DNA from: Chaetoderma sp. LZ-2023a
Taxonomy: Eukaryota > Mollusca > Caudofoveata > Chaetodermatida > Chaetodermatidae
Assembly (NCBI GenBank): GCA_034401795.1
Contig: CM067359.1
Span: 141,229,278-141,293,277, forward strand
Length of the DNA stretch: 64,000 bases
Reading direction: 5' to 3'
This document shows positions 11,457 through 21,160 of this stretch, in pieces; the first letter of the stretch is position 1, and each line of letters begins with the position of its first letter. A program made the translations under genes and the position numbers. The notes under the pieces are model-generated. The model did no database searches, was not told the origin of the DNA, and worked only from the letters and a program-made list of their open reading frames with translations.

Positions 11457-11763
11457 AGCCCATGGACTAGTAACTTCATGTTTTCGAATTTGACTATAAA
11501 TATGTTTCCCGCCATCTTTCTAGGGCTCTATTCTTCCAGGTTTTTTCATCTCATTTCAAATTTTCTCTTCGACCATTTTTATGAAAGTTTGTGTAATGTT
11601 TCTATTTCAAAATTACTGTTCGCTATATACCGCATAATTAGCACTCATGTTCGCATGTTTTTGTGGGTTGGTTGGAGCCGATGGGTGGGGGTACCGATAA
11701 TATATATATATTGTTATTATATGCATTATCCCGCGGTCCGTGGTCGAGTTTCTCCATGATGGG

Positions 11764-12000
11764 TTAACCCTATCATGCCAAAGCCGGCCCAAACCGGCCT
11801 GTGTAGTGGTCTTGAGGAATGTCCATTTACAGGCCAAGAGATCATTTTTGAAAATTTATCACAGCAATGACTGGCTCGGTAACCGCGCCAGTCATTCCAG
11901 TGGTAAAATTTCAAAGATACTCTTCTCTTCGTCTGCAAATGGACATTCCATAAGGAAATATTTTAATTTTCTTTACAAAATTTAGTTAGTAAAGGGTTAA
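11764..12000. mobile_element. F2 fold-back MITE (TTAA-flanked)
   Basis: TTAA at 11764-11767 is followed by CCCTAT, and AAAGGG precedes TTAA at 11997-12000. Inside are an imperfect palindrome (gactggctcggtaaccgcg, ccagtcattcc) and arms containing gtccatttacaggccaagag / cgtctgcaaatggacattcc. No coding capacity. Confidence 0.85.
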
Positions 12001-12054
12001 AGTAAAACATAGCATCGTACTTCTAACGGACAGAGAAATGTATTATCTTATCAT

Positions 12055-12205
12055 TCGTATGCGACCCGACCTGTCTGTCAACTATCTGACGTCATAATCG
12101 ATTACGTCACTACTTAGCTGACGTCACAATCATAATGACGCACTGCGTCGTGATATTCGAAAAGTCCGACAAATTTACGATTTGGATGTCTTTGACTCCA
12201 CAAGC
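12055..12205 (-). mobile_element. F1 MITE, CRE-rich end only
   Basis: Inverted relative to the next fragment. Carries ctgacgtcataatcgattac and agctgacgtcacaatcat, then aaaagtccg, matching the distal end of the F1 copy at 26217-26608 in reverse. Confidence 0.6.
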
Positions 12206-12214
12206 AGCATATAA

Positions 12215-12395
12215 TAACAATAGTGGGTCCATTTCTAGCTATGCTCCGCCCATTTTTAGCTAAGCTACACCCACCCATGCTCATATGTTTTGGAACTGAT
12301 TTATACACATTGAGATCTGAATTACCAGAATCCCAATCTCAGAATAACTGTAGAGGTAAGATGTTAATATTTTGAAATTAATTTGACTGTTTTCC
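12215..12395 (+). mobile_element. F1 MITE (subtype B), proximal half
   Basis: Contains the F1 start (ccatttctagctatgctccg, then tagctaagct), the ccagaatcccaatctcag box, a splice-donor-like agaggtaag, and the left hairpin arm (aatattttgaaattaatttg). The copy breaks off in the hairpin. It ends about 110 bp before the TMEM26 exon. Confidence 0.7.
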
Positions 12396-12505
12396 GTTAA
12401 AAATTAAAAATTTCGGGGATGGATTATGTTTGGCTATTAGTATAAGATAAGGTAAGATTTCTTTTAACATTTACTTCATAGAAGCCCTCCTTGTATCTTT
12501 CGCAG

Positions 12506-12715
12506 GTCCGTTTTGAAATTCGGATCCCATTGCAATTGAACTCAGACCAGTGGATCCGGACGCTGGAACAGCTCCTCCTTCTTCTACTTATTCTGGGTCG
12601 GTGGATCTTGCCTAAAGGGAAGCTGACGCATGATCAACTGTCACAGTTACTGCTCGTGTATATAGGCACAGCTGCGGATATTGTCGAATTCTTTGAGGCG
12701 TTTAAGGAGGAGAAG
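12506..12715 (+). CDS. TMEM26: TMEM26 internal exon (70 codons)
   Basis: An internal exon of transmembrane protein 26, a multi-pass membrane protein of unknown biochemical function (Tmem26 family). The acceptor is the pyrimidine-rich tgtatctttcgcag ending at 12505. The donor is gtaacg at 12716, and both boundaries are phase 0. The peptide has TLEQLLLLLLILGRWILPKG (a membrane helix ending in the family's GRWLLP-type motif), then DQLSQLLLVYIGTAADIVEF (second helix), a signature stretch I recognise from vertebrate TMEM26. It ends EAFKEEK. The next exon begins VR, matching the family's EE..VR junction. Reading on past the donor hits an in-frame TAG at 12722, supporting the splice site. N-terminal exons upstream were looked for and not found in the window. 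Confidence 0.92.
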
Positions 12716-12726
12716 GTAACGTAGTA

Positions 12727-13325
12727 CTTAAGGGGATACTATTATCATCTGGAATGTTGTATTGCACAGATAGATTATGGTTTACAGATTCCATATCATT
12801 CATATCCTGTCACATTCCCTTATCTGTATCACAATTACCTGCTTTGCAATATCGCGTAAATATTGAACAGTGAACCTCACCATTTTGTATCCTAGATAGT
12901 GTGTGATGTCACGTAAGTGTCAATGCACTACATTCTATACATAATACAATAATCATCTTGTTGAATATTTTGATACTAATTTGACTGGAAGTTGTTGCTG
13001 CCTATGACAGAAATAATTTCCAGTCAAATTAGTTTCAAAATAGTTTCAAAATATTCAACAGCTTACCTGTATGATTGCTTTTATACCACATTGTCAAACT
13101 GCAAATGGCACCTCCTTCAATGAGCACATATACCAAGGCGGTCAAGCAAAGTTTTTCTCAAAGTAAATCACGAGAGCCATCATACGCTGTAAGAAATATA
13201 TCAACATTTAGCTACTAGAAAGTGAATATCTTTCGGTGTGAGCAAGATTAAAAGCTAAAATGCCAGGTATGGATTACGGGTGGCGAATTTCTATCGTCGG
13301 AATGGTTAGTATAAGATAAGGCGAC
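12727..13325 (+). mobile_element. F3 element, uninterrupted copy
   Basis: Starts ttaaggggatactattatc, only 11 bp after the TMEM26 exon donor. It then has agattatggtttacag, gtcacattcccttatctg, gtgtgtgatgtcacg, a hairpin at 12960-13065 (ggaagttgttgctgcc / gacagaaataatttcc), and a tail with aacatttagctactag. It serves as the empty-site reference for the LINE-interrupted copy at 8050-9966. The hairpin right arm contains a tandem duplication of agtttcaaaat. Exact right end uncertain. Confidence 0.75.
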
Positions 13326-13370
13326 TGTTCCTTCAATAATAGGTATTCAGTTAACCCTACTCAACTCGTG

Positions 13371-13545
13371 TGGCACTAGAGTTTTTCTTCTAGCTATGTC
13401 CCGCCTATTTCTAGTTAAGCTCCGCCCACTTTGTGCACGTATTGGAATCGGTTTTAACACATTGAACCTTGCAATCCAAGATTCTAATTTTCAGGGTAAC
13501 CATAGAGGTAAGCTGTTGATTATTTTGAAACGAATTTAACTGGAC
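13371..13545 (+). mobile_element. F1 MITE (subtype B), proximal half
   Basis: Contains ttctagctatgtcccgcc, tagttaagctccgccc, a donor-like agaggtaag at about 13506, and a left hairpin arm ending at taactgg. The remainder of the element is missing. Confidence 0.75.
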
Positions 13546-14305
13546 AAGATCTCAGGGTGTTTGTAGAGATCCGAGCAGTAGCGGTAGGTCTAATTTCAGT
13601 TATGTCACAAGCACCGCCGTCACCCAGCCCCAACCCCACTACACCAACCCACCCACCCCTATAATTCTTTTGGGCGGGTGTAAGCAGACTGACTGTATGA
13701 CGCATGCAGACACATTGCAATTGGGTTCTATTACATTCCGCCAGAGAGTCGATCAATATCTGGCGAAGATATAAGGAATGCGGTGATTTGGCTGGCAGGA
13801 CGATCAATCAATGTGTGACAATGGTCATACGTGCTCGAGGTAAATATACACGCATACACCTGTAATGAAAATCGGAACTTGGGCAAATCAACTCGCGCGC
13901 CGTACTGAACTCGAGCAGAACGCGCCACTTAGTTCAACCAAAATACACCAGCTGCTCAAATGTGTGTATAATCTTGCAATTCATAAGTCTAACATTTTCC
14001 TTCTTCCTAGCCTGTTTGCTATGTAGAATCATAATCTGATGAGTAGCACATTTGCAGCATTGAGCAAACTGAAATAGTTGCATATAATAGATGCAAAATG
14101 CCAGCCATAATCCCATTACAAAGACCAACTTGGTCTGTCATTGCGACTTTAGATGACGTATTGCCAGAGACATAAGCACAGTTCTCTATGTTTCGCGATT
14201 TTATTTAACCTGCAATGTGTGGGCTTATTATTACGACAGTAGCTGTCCAAGGATCAAGTCCGTGGATGCGCAGAGATAACATGATGCACATATTTGTAAC
14301 GGAGG
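13546..14305. other. Non-coding, nothing recognised
   Basis: Only a short C-rich patch (about 13615-13665) and unremarkable open frames on the minus strand. No gene or repeat identified. Confidence 0.5.
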
Positions 14306-14703
14306 AATTCAGTTTTAGCTAACACCACCACCCCACCCCCGAATCTCTCTAGCTAAGACCCACCCACGATTTGACCGTGTTGGGATCGATCGATCCATGA
14401 ACTCCCCGACTACCAATTTCCAGAAAACTATACAGGTAACCTGGTGAATATTTTGAAAATAATTTGACCTGGTGCTGTTGCTGCTTATGGCAGCAACAGC
14501 GCCCAGTCAAATTAGTTTCAAAATATTAAACAGGATGTTTATTAAATAGTAAAGACATACAATTGGTACAACCTGACGGACTATTAAGCGTTTAATACGG
14601 ACTAATTCGAGGCATTCATGACGTAATTGATTATGACGTCAGCCTACACATCGCGTCGTTGATTATGACGGTATGTGATTGACTAAGAAACTGTATTCAT
14701 GAA
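14306..14703 (+). mobile_element. F1 MITE (subtype A), near full length
   Basis: Order of parts: cagttttagcta end, GC-rich boxes, gttgggatcgatcgatcc, ccagaaaactatacaggtaa, a hairpin at 14445-14530 (ggtgctgttgctgc / gcagcaacagcgcc), then tgtttattaaatagtaaag, gcgtttaata, and a CRE-rich end (gattatgacgtcagc). About 400 bp, with no coding sequence. Confidence 0.85.
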
Positions 14704-14936
14704 TTCACAGCATTAATTTTAATAAGCCAGCCATCAGAAATTGCGGACCCTTGCCTTGCCGTTTTTGTCCTATTGTAAAAGGCTGGCCTGACCCGATTGC
14801 AATACCCTCTTCCCCTTAATGGGGGAGAGAGTGTAATAAGATTAAACCTATATTTGACTTACATTGCAAGAAATTATTATTATTGGCGAAATTAAAATTT
14901 TCGCCAGTATATCGATGGGTTTCCTTACGCCTTCGG

Positions 14937-14937
14937 T

Positions 14938-15020
<83 letters not shown>

Positions 15021-15044
15021 TCTGTCTGTCTGTCTGTCTGTCTG
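14937..15044. repeat. (CCTG)n then (TCTG)n microsatellite
   Basis: CCTG tetranucleotides to 15019 followed by TCTG to 15044. Open frames through it on both strands are repeat artefacts. Confidence 0.97.
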
Positions 15045-15059
15045 CGTCCCATCTGGGTA

Positions 15060-16390
15060 AATTTTAGTATCTCAGGATCGCTTCACCCCAATGAGACTAA
15101 GCTTCGGCACATGCTTCTTTATATCGAGTGGATGGAGCACAACGATATTGAGATCATGAGATCAAAGTTCATGGTCACTGTAACCTTGGTAAAAAACTAC
15201 TTTTACGGTTAGGTTTTTGGTTTAGCGCAACATATCGTCTTATATCTCAGGATCGGTTCACCCTATTGGACCCATACTTGGCCACATGCTTCCTTATATC
15301 AAGGGAATGGAGCCACATGATATTGAGGTCATGAGATCAAAGTTCAAGGGCACTCTGACCTTGGTATAAAACTCAATTTGTATGGTTAATTTTGGTTCTC
15401 AACATATCGTCTTATATCTCAGGATTGTTCACCCTATTGGGACTACACATGGGCACATGCTTCCATTTATCAAGGGGATGGAGCACAATCATATTGAGGT
15501 CATGAGGTTAAAGTTCAAGATCACTTTGCCAGTGGTATAAAACTCTATTGTATGCTGTTAGGTTTTTGCCTTAGATCAACATATCGTCTGATATCTCGGC
15601 ATGCCTTCACCCTATTGCGACTAAACTTGGACACATGCTTCCAAGCGAATGGAGCCCAATGACATTGACGTCACGATGTCAAAATTCATGGTCACTGTGA
15701 CCTTGGTATAAAACTGTTTTTATGGTTAATTTTAGCTGAAGATAGCGTCGTATATCTGGCCATAATTTCACCCTAGATTTGAACGCATGATTACATATAT
15801 CAACCGGATGGAGCACAGTGATATTGAGGTCAACGGCCAAGGCCACCGTGACCTTGGTATAATACTCTATTGTTTCCTGTTAAGTTTTTAAGTTTTGTTA
15901 TCGTTTTATATCTAAGCATTGGTTCAGCCTATTATGACTAAACGTGAACACATGGTTACATACATCGACCGGATGCCGCATAATCATATTGAGGTCATAA
16001 GGTCAAAGGTCAAGTTCACTGTGACCTTGGTATAAAACTCTTTGGTTAGATTTTTGGCTTAGCTCAATATATTGTCTTAAATCTCAGGATTATTTCACCT
16101 TACTTGAATTCAATGTTTACCTATATCAAGTGGATGAATTACAATGAAACTGTGGTCATAGGTCAAGGTCATTGTAATATTTGTATAAAATGCGGACTTT
16201 AACAATTTGGTCCTGCTTGGCTCACCTGACCTTTATTTCAGAAGTGACACAATTATTGGAACAAAGCATCGCCATACAGTTATCTCAACCTGTAGGAGCA
16301 GCATAGACATTCAGACTTTCGAGGTCAATGTCATTGTGATCTTGATACAAATTTAGATTTGCATTTGGAAATGCAAAATGCCAAGATATT
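15060..16390. repeat. Tandem array, period about 165 bp, about 8 units
   Basis: Each unit has atatctcaggatnnttcacc, then cacatgcttcc, a ggatggagcac box, a tattgaggtcat box, and tgaccttggtataaaact. Unit starts are near 15068, 15238, 15412, 15588, 15750, 15905 and 16078, with a degenerate last one. Several units carry AGGTCA half-sites; one has a perfect AGGTCA-A-AGGTCA at 16000-16012. Similar repeats are widespread in marine invertebrate genomes. Confidence 0.85.
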
Positions 16391-16494
16391 CGCCAGTATC
16401 CCGCCAGTGTAACATTGATGTGCCGTTGTAGCTTTATTTTCACCTGTATTAATCATTTGAACGCGAGATGCCACAATATATTCAATATTTAATC

Positions 16495-16760
16495 AATATT
16501 ACGTTACGCAGCAACAGGTCCCCGCAAATTAGGTTCAAAATATGCAACAGCTTACCTGCATAGTTACCTGGAACATGATATTCAAAGGGTTAATATTACA
16601 TAGTTTTTATTGCCTATGGTGGAGGATTCCAATTTATCCATCAATCATATGACGTCATAATCAACTACGTGACGTAATAATCAATCACGTCATGAATGGC
16701 GTAGCTACAGTCGTCACGGACGCTTAATTGATGAGTGACTAAATTTTATGTCTCTACTAT
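16495..16760 (-). mobile_element. F1-type hairpin scrap plus CRE-rich end of an F1 copy
   Basis: 16500-16560 holds a right hairpin arm (gcagcaacaggtcc, ttcaaaatatgcaacagctt). 16625-16760 is the CRE-rich end of an inverted F1 copy (catatgacgtcataatcaac, ctacgtgacgtaataatc), ending at ctactatttaa where an F2 element begins. Its continuation appears at 17213-17445. Confidence 0.7.
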
Positions 16761-17005
16761 TTAACCCCTCTGGTGTCAACTTGTGGTTTATAATGGTAAA
16801 ATCGGCCAATACTTTCTCCGCAGTTGTCTTGAGAAACTGTCTATTTGCAGGCTAAGAGAAGAATATTTTTGAAAATTTACCACTGGATTGACTGGCTCGG
16901 TTACCGAGCTAGTCATTCCAGCGATAAATTTTCAAAAATAGTCTTCTCTTGGCCTGCAAAAGAGCAGTGACTAAACAAGAATTTAAATTTTCTTGACCAT
17001 TAACA
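16761..17005. mobile_element. F2 fold-back MITE inserted in an F1 copy
   Basis: Begins TTAACCCCTC at 16761. Contains the palindrome gactggctcggttaccgagc / tagtcattcc and arms with ttgcaggctaagagaag / cttctcttggcctgcaaa. A further partial F2 fragment follows at 17050-17145. The host F1 sequence resumes at about 17215. Confidence 0.8.
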
Positions 17006-17049
17006 CCATAAACATCAAACCGGTAAAAATACACCTCTTAAAATGATTT

Positions 17050-17145
17050 TCCTAAATTCCAGTTATAAACTCACAAAAAAATCAGTCTTCTCTTGGCCAG
17101 CAAATGGTCATTTACCGAGAAAAAAATTCAGTTTGCTTGAAAACT
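17050..17145. mobile_element. F2 MITE, partial arm
   Basis: Contains cagtcttctcttggccagca and aaatggtcatt, one outer arm of F2 without the palindrome core. Confidence 0.55.
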
Positions 17146-17212
17146 CTTGACAAATTAAAAGCGTAATTGATAAACGTCATCTTTTGAGCGCTTTGAGGCG
17201 CGGTTGACACAC

Positions 17213-17445
17213 GAGGGGATAATAAACATGCTGTTGCATATCTTGAAACTAATACGACTGGGCGCTGTTGCTGCAATAACGGCACCCAGTCGAATTAATT
17301 TCAAGATATTCAACACTACTGGCCTGCATTGTTACCTTGATATTGATTGGGATTCTGGGAATTCTGGGTTCGATCGATCCCAACACGGGCAAAGGGTGGA
17401 CGGGCCTTAGCTAGAAATGGGCGGAGCATAGCTAGAAATGGATCC
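17213..17445 (-). mobile_element. F1 MITE (subtype A), proximal half of interrupted copy
   Basis: Runs from taataaacatgctgttgc through the hairpin at 17225-17315 (ggcgctgttgctgc / aacggcacccagtcg) to gttcgatcgatcccaaca, then gggcggagcatagctag and the aatggatcc end. Together with 16625-16760 it makes one F1 element interrupted by F2. Confidence 0.75.
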
Positions 17446-17539
17446 CTTTATTTACAGACAGAATGACGACTACGCAAAATCTCAGGAAAGCGTAAAAATT
17501 TCCGCATTCACAACTGCTCTCCCCTTCCAATAAACTGGC

Positions 17540-17612
17540 ATCTGATACATTGATGAGTTACCTCTCTTGATCTGATACATTGATGAGTTACTGCTCGTGA
17601 TCTGATACATTG
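17540..17612. repeat. 30-bp tandem repeat, 2.5 units
   Basis: atctgatacattgatgagtt occurs twice in full at a 30-bp spacing, with a third partial unit ending gacaagaaag. Confidence 0.85.
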
Positions 17613-17689
17613 ACAAGAAAGAATGTATATTGAATTCCTCTATTCGTATCATGCCGATGACATCATTCTTCTTTCAAGACATCCATCTA

Positions 17690-17872
17690 GCTATCCAAGA
17701 AAAAGGCCACGCCTTGGCGGACATAGCAAGGTTCATATGTAAAATGGCAACAACGCTAAGACCAAGTGCACGAAGAAAGGCATCACTAATAGCAATCCAG
17801 GAGATAATGGATGTTGAGGAATTTACATATATTGTCAGTAAACTAACAACAGCTGGACGCAAGAGGATGTGA
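17690..17872 (+). pseudogene. BESS-motif-like coding fragment, unclear gene
   Basis: The open frame 17630-17872 ends with DIARFICKMATTLRPSARRK followed by ASLIAIQEIMDVEEF. This resembles the C-terminal BESS motif that follows MADF DNA-binding domains in some metazoan regulatory and transposon-derived proteins: a hydrophobic helix, basic residues, then a second helix with I.Q..M. A pyrimidine-rich acceptor-like ttcttctttcaag precedes the stretch near 17682. No MADF domain is visible upstream. It lies within the TMEM26 intron on the same strand, so it could be a retrocopy or transposon fragment, or chance. Family assignment was made by eye and is tentative. Confidence 0.35.
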
Positions 17873-17984
17873 ATATATAGAAATCTAAGACCATATCCAT
17901 GGCAACGACGCTCGGAATTTCAAGAACAATGTGCTAACAGTTCTGTTAGATGGCCTATAATGCTGGGAGATGACTCCATTAACC

Positions 17985-18103
17985 GTTTAACAATCATATC
18001 AGCCAAAAACGGCTTCTGCAGTGTCTTCAGAAATGTCCATTTGCAGACCAAGAGAAGACTATTTTTGGAAATCTACTACTGGAATGACTGGCTCGGTTAA
18101 ATG
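17985..18103. mobile_element. F2 MITE, half copy
   Basis: Begins near TTAACCGTTTAACA, with tcatatcagccaaaaacgg, ttgcagaccaagagaag and ggaatgactggctcggtta, then stops in the middle of the palindrome. Confidence 0.7.
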
Positions 18104-18389
18104 TGATGGAACAGGTTCGAGGAATTAAGCAGGGTTCCACCTTGGCACACACAACAGAAGCGCCTCGACGGACACAGCAAGTTCAGGGGAAATGGTGGCG
18201 TTTTAAAGAGGCCAGAAGAAGTACAATGTAATGAGAAGTGAATGAAGTGATGGAAGTTCGAATGGAGTTTGCTTGCAGAAGCTTTTGTCATGAAGTAAAT
18301 AGAATACAATATACAATCCAGCATTTATTTATATAGCGCCATTTATCAATTCATTAAATTGCAACTTATATACTTATATACTTATATAC

Positions 18390-18990
18390 TATATACTTAA
18401 CCCCAACAATAATTTCTACTCCTCGCAATTAGTCCTCAATATTGTCCTAACACTAGTCATAAGCCTAACCCTAATAAGAGTAGTCCTAGCACTGGCACAA
18501 ATCCTAAACATAGCCTTGACACTCATCTTAGTCCTAGCTCTAACTCTATAGCTTTAAACGTAATACTAACGCCAATCGTAAGCCCAACCCAAACGCCAAT
18601 CTTTATCATAAAACTAACCTTGAAATTTAAATCGAATTCTAGTCCCAGCCATAAGCATAAAACTGAATCCAATTCAAAAATCATACATGACACTAGAGCT
18701 ACCACTTTTCCAAACCGTAGCCTTAACACCAGTCCCAAATTTAACTCTAGCGATAGATTACGCATAGAAGTCTTGAGATTAAATCTAGCAATAGATGTAA
18801 TCCTAACCATGGCCTAGCCATAGCTCTAACACAAGTCCTAAACTTACGATACAATTAGTCAGAAAACTAGCTCGAACACTTCCTAAACATAACTTACCCT
18901 AACGATAACACTGGTCCTAACTACATCAGCAATAAGCATATGACTAGCCGAGTCCTAGCTCTAAGGTCACATATACGTTTATCCTTAGAC
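18390..18990. repeat. Degenerate CCTAAC-rich repeat region
   Basis: Recurrent cctaac, taaccctaat, ctagtcctaac and agcctaaccc motifs at irregular spacing of about 12-30 bp, strongly diverged. Superficially telomere-like, but no run of perfect TTAGGG/CCCTAA units is present. Confidence 0.65.
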
Positions 18991-19024
18991 TCATCTCTAG
19001 CAATCGCACAACATCAGCGCTAAT

Positions 19025-19375
19025 GGGTGAATCTGATCGGTTGCTCAAGTATATGACGCCATAATCAATTACGTAAAATGTATGCTGACGTCACAATCAA
19101 TAAATGACGTATCTAGCTCCGTAATGAACAAAAGTGTAGCTAGTGTATGTCTTTGATAGATTTACTATTTAACAAACGTTCCGTTGAATATTTTAAAACC
19201 AATTTGTCTGGGCACTGTTGCTGCCATGTCAGCAATAGTACCTAGTTAATCGAGTTTCAAATTATTCAACAGCTTACCTGTATGCATACCTTGGTATGTA
19301 AATCCATTCCATCCCACGAAAAGGTTGGGTAGAGCTTAGCTAGAAAAGGCGGGACATAGCTAGAAATGGATTCCT
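19025..19375 (-). mobile_element. F1 MITE, inverted copy
   Basis: CRE-rich end (agtatatgacgccataatc, gctgacgtcacaatc), hairpin at 19183-19270 (gggcactgttgctgcc / gtcagcaatagtacc), then cttagctagaaaagg and gggacatagctagaaatgga. Near full length. Confidence 0.8.
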
Positions 19376-19852
19376 CTATTCTGACCATGCCTAGCCCAGC
19401 TGAACCCATAGCATGATATGTTACTAATGATATTGTGTTATGGACTTCTAGTATCTCTCCCATTTGCTGTGATGTTCGTACTTGTCGATAATGCGGTATT
19501 GATTTTCATAAGCACTGACGTTTCAATTTAATCGCTTAATCTCTCTTAAAATAAATTAATTAAAAAATGTTTGGCCTGTTTATAATCTAATTCCTCTGTT
19601 TCCTCGTTTCACTTACCATTAAGTGGTGCTGACTAGAATACTGTCATCTGCCAATTATCATAACCTGAGATCAGATCCACAAACTATAATGCAACTCATT
19701 GAGAATCTACTAGAGCTCTACTGGGCATCTTTACTACTCTACCACAAGCAGGGAGTGATATATAGCTACATTGGGCCATCGTTGGTGATTGGTTGGCATG
19801 GTAACCGTTGGGGCTATTGGGCATTAGGCCAACGTTGGCAATTCACCTTTCC

Positions 19853-20235
19853 AGAGTACCCACCCATCACATGACGTCATAATGAACAGCGTGATGTGTA
19901 CAATGACATCATAATGAATGACGTCATGAATGGCGTCGATAAGTACGTCACGAACGCATATTTGAAGACGGTCTATGCGTTGTTGTACAAATTGTTTGCT
20001 TTTACTATTTAATAACTATTCTGTTGAATATTTTGAAACTAATTTGACTGAGCGTTGTTGCTGCTATAGGCAGCAACAGCACCGAGTCAAATTACTTACA
20101 AAATAGTCAACAGCTTCCCTGTATAGTTTTCAGGAAATTGATAGCTAAGGCATTTGGGGATCGATCAATCCCAACACGGCGAGGTGTGGGTGGAGCTTAG
20201 CTAGTGATGGGCGGGGCATAGGTAAAAATGGAAAG
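19853..20235 (-). mobile_element. F1 MITE (subtype A), full inverted copy
   Basis: Ends form an inverted pair: cctttccag on the left and tggaaagg on the right. Inside are several CRE-like boxes (catgacgtcataatgaac, gacatcataatgaatgacg), the hairpin at 20025-20112 (gcgttgttgctgc / gcagcaacagcacc), cgatcaatcccaacacgg and gatgggcggggcatagg. Confidence 0.85.
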
Positions 20236-21040
20236 GTCCATAGGTCGGCTCAGTCGCCATTCGCACATTCGCCCAGCATGGGCAAAATTACAATTGGGTT
20301 ACAGCTGTTGGGACAACGTTGGGACAACAACTTATAGCCAATGTACAAAATTAAAATAGTTGTTAGATGTGGGTGGGCGACCGTTGGTAAAACAGTGGTC
20401 AAATTACAGTTGGGTTACATTGGTATGGGACAAAATATGCCGAACAACTAAACGCCAATGTATATAATAAATGCCATATGCTTGGGTTGGGTCAACGTTG
20501 GCATCACAGTGGCAAAGCTAGAGTTGGGGTACGGTGGTTGGACTATTTACATAGGAAGTGTTAGTCTAGGTCATAGTAAGCTAGACAGTACAGAAGATTA
20601 CATAATAATCACAATGAAACCTCTAAACATCACCTCCCTCAAGACAAGCCCGAGGTGATGCCCTTACACCAGCTGCACATAGATATATTTAAAAATTATT
20701 ATTTCCCCACCAAATTATTTTATTTCCATTATATCCACGCATAAAAAAACGTTTTAAAAACAGATAATAAATTACAAAATAACTGAGAATACACCAATTA
20801 CCGCAATAGATATTACACCCTGTACAATTCCATATCCCATCCATAAATTCAACAAGCCCTCCTCGATGATTCAGTATTTACAACCGTCTGCGTATGTTCA
20901 CCACCCACTTTACCCGTCCCCATTTACCAATTTTATTTCATCTTTATTAATAAAATGAGATATCATATAAGCATTAATAAAATTATATGCAGACACGGCA
21001 TTGGTACCCTTGCTAACAATGCCAACGCACCACCGCACTC

Positions 21041-21160
21041 ATGCACGCACGCACTCAGACACGCATGCATGTACGTGTGCACACACGCATGCACGCACGC
21101 ACACACGCACACACGCACACATGGGTGCGTGCGTGCGTGTATACACGCACGCACTCAGTC
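21041..21160. repeat. ACGC/ACAC microsatellite, partly palindromic
   Basis: Alternating cacgcacgcac repeats to about 21120, then gtgcgtgcgtgcgtg and tacacgcacgc. Open frames in all frames here are artefacts. Confidence 0.92.

Noticed and set aside
14816..15212. Cys/Leu/Pro-rich and Gln/Ala/Gly-rich proteins
   Set aside because: Translations of the CCTG microsatellite.
17915..17985. LINE fragment (VLTVLLDGL.CWEM) after the BESS-like frame
   Set aside because: Resembles a common LINE motif, but it is only about 15 codons with an internal stop and no supporting neighbours.
18390..18990. True interstitial telomere
   Set aside because: No run of perfect CCCTAA units; the motifs are irregular and diverged.
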